A DNA stretch of 15,552 nucleotides. Source: CAZRGV01 sp964599655 (GTDB lineage: Bacteria > Planctomycetota > Planctomycetia > Isosphaerales > Isosphaeraceae). Location of the stretch: positions 1 through 15,552 of the forward strand of contig CAZRGV010000139.1 in assembly GCA_964599655.1 (NCBI GenBank), given 5' to 3'. The notes under the pieces are model-generated. The model did not search any database. It saw nothing but the letters and a program-made list of their open reading frames with translations, and had not been told where the DNA came from. Positions 12,248-15,552 of the stretch are shown here, piece after piece; the stretch's first letter is position 1, and every line of letters starts with the position of its first letter. Both the position numbers and the translations under genes were made by a program.

Positions 12248-13747
12248 ATGAGCAAGACGAGCGACTACCTGGCGCTGGACCTGGGAGCCGAGAGCGGTCG
12301 AGGATTGCTCGGGCGATTCGATGGCGAGCGGCTGTTGCTCGAGGAATGCCACCGCTTTCCAAACGGCCCGGTGCGCATGCTCGGCACGTTGTACTGGGAC
12401 CTGCCCCGGCTGTTCCACGACTGCAAGGTGGCAATCGGCAAGGCGGCGGCTGGCGGCCGCGCGCTCGATGGCGTCGGCGTCGATACCTGGGGCGTCGACT
12501 TCGGGCTGGTCGGCCGGCGCGACACCCTGCTGGGCAACCCGGTCCACTACCGGGACTCGCGGACCGAAGGGATGATCGACGCCGCCTGCCGGCTGGTTCC
12601 TCGAGAGCGGATCTACGAGATCACCGGCCTGCAATTCCTGCCGTTCAACACGGCCTTCCAGCTCCTGGCGATGCAAACGGACGGCTCGCCCTTGCTCGAC
12701 GTGGCCGAGACCTTGCTGATGATGCCCGACCTGTTCGGCTGGCTGCTGACCGGCCGTCGGGCCGGCGAGCGCACCGACGCCTCGACCACCCAGTTGCTGA
12801 ACCCGAGAACCGGCACATGGTCGGACGAGCTTTGCGAGGGGCTCAGCCTGCCCCGCGCGATCCTGCCCGAGTTGATCGAGCCGGGCACCGAGCTGGGGCC
12901 GTTGCTCAACTCGGTCGCCGACGAGCTGGGGATTTCCCCCATGACCGTGCTGGCGACCGCCGGCCACGACACGGCCGCGGCCGTCGCCGCCGTTCCGGCG
13001 CAAACCGCCGCGAAGCCAGGCGGCCCGCCCGACTGGTGCTACCTCAGCTCGGGCACCTGGTCGTTGATGGGTGTCGAGACCCCCGGCCCGATCATCAACG
13101 AAACCACGCTCAAGTACAATTTCACCAACGAAGGCGGTGTCGCCGGCACGATCCGCTTGCTGAAGAACATCATGGGGCTCTGGCTTTTGCAGGAATGCCG
13201 CCGGACCTGGGCCCGATCGGGGCGTGAGTATTCGTATGAGGAGCTGATGGCGCTGGCCGAGACCGCCCCGGCGTTCGTCGCCCTGGTTGATCCCGACGAC
13301 CCGTCGTTCCTGGCGCCTGGCGACATGCCCGCCCGACTGGCGGCCTTCTGCCAGAAGACGGGCCAACCGGTCCCCGCGGACGAGGCGGGGCTCGTTCGCT
13401 GCTGCCTGGAAAGCCTGGCGCTGAAGTATCGCTGGACGGTCGAGCGGCTGGAGCCGATTCTTGGCGGACCGATCCGGACGATTCACGTGGTCGGCGGCGG
13501 CACGAAGAACCGCTTGCTCTGCCAGTTCACGGCCAACGCCTGCGGACGCCCCGTGCACGCCGGTCCGGTCGAGGCGACCGCGATGGGGAACATCCTGCTT
13601 CAAGCCATGGGCCGGGGCAAGCTCGGCTCCCTGGCCGACGTCCGGGCCGTGGTCGCCCGGTCATTCCCCGTCGAGGTCTTCGAGCCTCGCGACTCGGCCG
13701 CCTGGGACGAAGCCGCCGGCCGGTTCGCCCGGCTCGTACCGGCCTGA
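12248..13747 (+). CDS. rhaB: Rhamnulokinase (FGGY carbohydrate kinase family)
   Basis: A 499-residue protein, close to the usual RhaB length of about 490. It phosphorylates L-rhamnulose to L-rhamnulose 1-phosphate with ATP in the cytoplasm, the second step of rhamnose breakdown. The N-terminal actin-like domain begins 'YLALDLGAESGRGLLG' (phosphate-binding loop), then 'LYWDLPRLF', 'GVGVDTWGVDFGLV', 'NPVHYRDSRTEGM' and 'QFLPFNTAFQLLA', all typical of RhaB. The catalytic Asp is in 'AGHDTAAAVAAVPA' (Asp241). The second domain has 'YLSSGTWSLMGVE', 'FTNEGGVAGTIRLLKNIMGLWLLQECRR' and 'VVGGGTKNRLLCQFTANACGRPV' (adenosine-binding). The ATG at 12248 is preceded by GGGAGG at 12230-12235, a rather long spacing of 12. 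No rhaA or rhaD neighbours are visible, so rhamnose genes are scattered or lie elsewhere. Another FGGY sugar kinase is possible but less likely. Confidence 0.93.
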   Translation: MSKTSDYLALDLGAESGRGLLGRFDGERLLLEECHRFPNGPVRMLGTLYWDLPRLFHDCKVAIGKAAAGGRALDGVGVDTWGVDFGLVGRRDTLLGNPVHYRDSRTEGMIDAACRLVPRERIYEITGLQFLPFNTAFQLLAMQTDGSPLLDVAETLLMMPDLFGWLLTGRRAGERTDASTTQLLNPRTGTWSDELCEGLSLPRAILPELIEPGTELGPLLNSVADELGISPMTVLATAGHDTAAAVAAVPAQTAAKPGGPPDWCYLSSGTWSLMGVETPGPIINETTLKYNFTNEGGVAGTIRLLKNIMGLWLLQECRRTWARSGREYSYEELMALAETAPAFVALVDPDDPSFLAPGDMPARLAAFCQKTGQPVPADEAGLVRCCLESLALKYRWTVERLEPILGGPIRTIHVVGGGTKNRLLCQFTANACGRPVHAGPVEATAMGNILLQAMGRGKLGSLADVRAVVARSFPVEVFEPRDSAAWDEAAGRFARLVPA

Positions 13748-13803
13748 GGCGGAAAGGGAATTCAACCGGATCGCGTGAGACCGTTCTCGCTTACAACAGA
13801 TCT

Positions 13804-13852
13804 CGCAAAGCGCGCCCTCGCGCCGCAACTACCTTTGCGCTAAGGCTTTTTT
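13804..13852 (+). terminator. Probable rho-independent terminator of rhaB
   Basis: CGCAAAG (13804-13810) pairs with CTTTGCG (13833-13839), with an inner CGCG-CCCT-CGCG hairpin (13811-13822). TAAGGC and a run of six T (13847-13852) follow. It begins 57 bases after the rhaB stop. Confidence 0.55.
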
Positions 13853-13950
13853 CGTAGACGCGATGGTCTGTCCTCACCACCGGACAACCTCTCGTGAGCC
13901 TCCGTGACGCAGCGAGGATCGTCTCGAAATTAAGGAACATGGATTCCGCG

Positions 13951-13994
13951 GGTGAATGCTATATCGTCAATAAGGCTCACACGGTGAATGCTAT
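13951..13994. repeat. 12-bp direct repeat upstream of the AAA/DUF4143 gene
   Basis: GGTGAATGCTAT occurs at 13951-13962 and again at 13983-13994, 32 bases apart (three helical turns), ending 33 bases before the gene start. This spacing would suit a pair of operator half-sites on one DNA face. The stretch is less GC-rich than the rhaB side. Confidence 0.6.
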
Positions 13995-14027
13995 TGAAGG
14001 AGAGGCGATCACGGTTAGAATGATTGT

Positions 14028-15530
14028 ATGGGAAGGAAGCGAGGTCCAACCTGGCACCCAAAACAGGAAGACTACCGCCGAGTCTTCCAGGAGCAGAACC
14101 CTTGGCATCAGTCGGGAACTGTTCCGGAAACGTGGGCTAAGAAGATTGAGCGTCCGCTGGCGAGATATCTGGCGGATCGTTTGCGGAAAGACGAGCCGAG
14201 GCGCTTCCAATTGATCCTCGGGCCCCGTCGAGTGGGCAAGACAACCTCCATGTACCAGACGGTCAAATCATTTTTGGCCGAGGGGTTGTCAGCCAACGCC
14301 CTTTGGTGGCTTCGCCTCGATCATCCACTCCTCTTGCAACTTGATCTCGGGAATCTTTGCAAGTTCGTGACCACCGCGAGCGGGGCAACCCCGGAGAATC
14401 CCGTCTATCTGTTTCTGGATGAGTTAACGTACGCAGCAAACTGGGATTTATGGCTAAAGACATTCTATGATGAACACTGGCCGGTTCGGATCGCGGCTTC
14501 ATCGAGTTCCACGGCCGCGCTGCGAGACCGGAGGCTTGAGAGCGGAGTTGGGCGATGGGAGGAGCAATATCTCGCTCCTTACCTCTTCTCTGAATATCTG
14601 TCTTTGATCGAACACCCCATCATAATCCCCGTCGAGTCCACTCTATCCGCGACGATTGAGGCATGTGCACGAAACAGAATCGATACCAGTTCGATCTCGA
14701 AATACCGGCGAGGATTCTTGCTCACAGGGGGGTTTCCCGAGCTATTGGTCGCTGGCGCGGAAAGCCTGCGTCGCGATTCCCCACCTGATGACGCCTCGCT
14801 CCTGCTCCAATCGCAGCGAACCCTCCGAAGTGATGCCATTGAGAGAGCCATTTACAAGGACATTCCCCAGGCGTTTGGCGTCGATAACCCGATGATGCTC
14901 GAACGGCTGCTCTACACGCTCGCCGGGCAGTGCTCGGGCATACTCTCTCCGAATTCCATCTGTCAGAATCTGGGAGGGCTCTCCCGACCCACATTCGGCC
15001 GATATTTGAGTTACCTGGAACGTGCGTTTCTCGTGTTCACACTACCAAACTATTCGGGGAGTGAGGCGTCGATCCAGAAACGAGGGCGCAAACTCTATTT
15101 CGTCGATGCGGCTGTCCGAAATGCCGCACTGCTCCGGGGCCTTGCTCCCTTGACCGACCCCAGTGAAATGGGGTTACTCATCGAGAACATGGTCGCGGCG
15201 CACCTTCACTCGCTGGGCGAGCAAAGCCAGGTTCGGCTGTATTACTGGCGTGACAAGAACGATGAAATTGACTTCGTGTACGATCACCCTGATCAACCGC
15301 TCGCTTTCGAGATCGCACAATCTGGTTCTCATCATCGAAAAAGGATCCAAGCCTTCATCGAGAGATATCCAAGATTCCAAGGACGCTGTTATCTGGTCGC
15401 TGAGAACGTCCGACCCATCCTTCCTCAAATGAATTGGGATCATGTCGGTGAGTTGCCGCTCGACCTTTTCCTTCTCGCAGTCGGCGCACAGGCCGAACGG
15501 GCCATGGCCGCCCGACTGGCCGGTCAATGA
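14028..15530 (+). CDS. AAA_14/DUF4143 ATPase with C-terminal nuclease-like fold
   Basis: A 500-residue protein. The AAA_14 ATPase part has Walker A GPRRVGKTT (Lys71), Walker B VYLFLDEL (Asp131-Glu132) and a sensor-like 'IAASSSSTAALRDRR' near 155-169. The middle part ('YLAPYLFSEYLSL', 'GFLLTGGFPELL', 'RAIYKDIPQAFGV') is usual for this family. The C-terminal DUF4143 part contains 'GRYLSYLERAFLVFTLPNY', 'KLYFVDAAVRNAAL' and 'YYWRDKNDEIDFVYD' (Glu413, Asp415), the end of a restriction-endonuclease-like fold. Cellular roles of this family are poorly known; they are often accessory and patchily distributed. The ATG at 14028 is the first usable start because a TAG at 14016-14018 closes the frame, but no good ribosome binding site is near. 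Codon use is visibly more AT-rich than rhaB or dnaA, consistent with horizontal gain. It has no evident partner in the window. Confidence 0.9.
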   Translation: MGRKRGPTWHPKQEDYRRVFQEQNPWHQSGTVPETWAKKIERPLARYLADRLRKDEPRRFQLILGPRRVGKTTSMYQTVKSFLAEGLSANALWWLRLDHPLLLQLDLGNLCKFVTTASGATPENPVYLFLDELTYAANWDLWLKTFYDEHWPVRIAASSSSTAALRDRRLESGVGRWEEQYLAPYLFSEYLSLIEHPIIIPVESTLSATIEACARNRIDTSSISKYRRGFLLTGGFPELLVAGAESLRRDSPPDDASLLLQSQRTLRSDAIERAIYKDIPQAFGVDNPMMLERLLYTLAGQCSGILSPNSICQNLGGLSRPTFGRYLSYLERAFLVFTLPNYSGSEASIQKRGRKLYFVDAAVRNAALLRGLAPLTDPSEMGLLIENMVAAHLHSLGEQSQVRLYYWRDKNDEIDFVYDHPDQPLAFEIAQSGSHHRKRIQAFIERYPRFQGRCYLVAENVRPILPQMNWDHVGELPLDLFLLAVGAQAERAMAARLAGQ

Positions 15531-15552
15531 CTGGAGAAGACCTTGGATAGAG

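Noticed and set aside
12161..13603. 480-codon minus-strand open frame opposite rhaB
   Set aside because: It is antisense to a well-supported kinase and has low-complexity Gln/Arg/Gly composition, so it is a shadow.
13894..14214. Plus-strand 106-codon frame before the AAA gene
   Set aside because: It overlaps the first 180 bases of the well-supported ATPase in another frame and spans the direct repeats; no family features are seen.

Overview
The window looks like a chromosome segment from a planctomycete, probably of the Isosphaeraceae/Gemmataceae type. The clearest sign is a DUF1559 pseudopilin at 6403-7431, a family greatly expanded in Planctomycetes. GC content and GC-rich third codon positions are high, intergenic regions are long and repeat-bearing, and a GT87-type membrane protein, a DUF1573 lipoprotein and DnaA are present. 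No rRNA, tRNA, CRISPR array or insertion sequence was recognised.

Layout. (1) 1-788: the tail of a plus-strand gene converges on a minus-strand two-helix membrane protein. (2) 789-2029: a long gene-free stretch with a 21-bp minisatellite of 10 full units. (3) 2030-4099: one long ORF that fuses a GT87/DUF2029 glycosyltransferase-like membrane domain to a CX5R protein phosphatase domain. (4) 4100-5250: palindromic repeats, a minus-strand acyltransferase-like gene that seems to lack its 5' half, and an AT-rich non-coding patch. (5) 5283-9855: a five-gene plus-strand island. It holds a DUF1573 lipoprotein whose start is built on a GCATT repeat, a DUF1559 pseudopilin, a small Cys-rich exported protein with a double-glycine-like leader motif, a LolA-like membrane-anchored protein and a stand-alone membrane C39-like peptidase. 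(6) 9856-12247: dnaA on the minus strand with its upstream region, divergent from (7) rhaB (rhamnulokinase, 12248-13747). (8) 13748-15552: a terminator-like structure, then a less GC-rich AAA/DUF4143 ATPase that looks like an accessory gene.

How the genes may work together. The island 5283-9855 is the best candidate for an undescribed system. Two ATGA/GTGA overlaps and consistent orientation tie the genes together. The 143-residue Cys-rich protein has a Sec-type hydrophobic N-terminus followed by LSEQVLSQIRGA, which fits the LSxxxLxxIxG(G/A) leader consensus. Two genes later lies a C39-like protein with candidate Cys39, His115 and Asp133; C39 peptidases cut leaders of this type. The inferred model is export by Sec, then trimming at the membrane by the stand-alone C39 protein, with the pseudopilin and the two envelope proteins as partners. 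The lipoprotein gene at the head of the island carries an apparently phase-variable pentanucleotide tract and has absorbed a 58-nt palindrome in frame. dnaA, rhaB and the AAA/DUF4143 gene look like separate units.

Coordinates and motifs were read directly from the sequence. Family assignments come from motif recognition without any database search.
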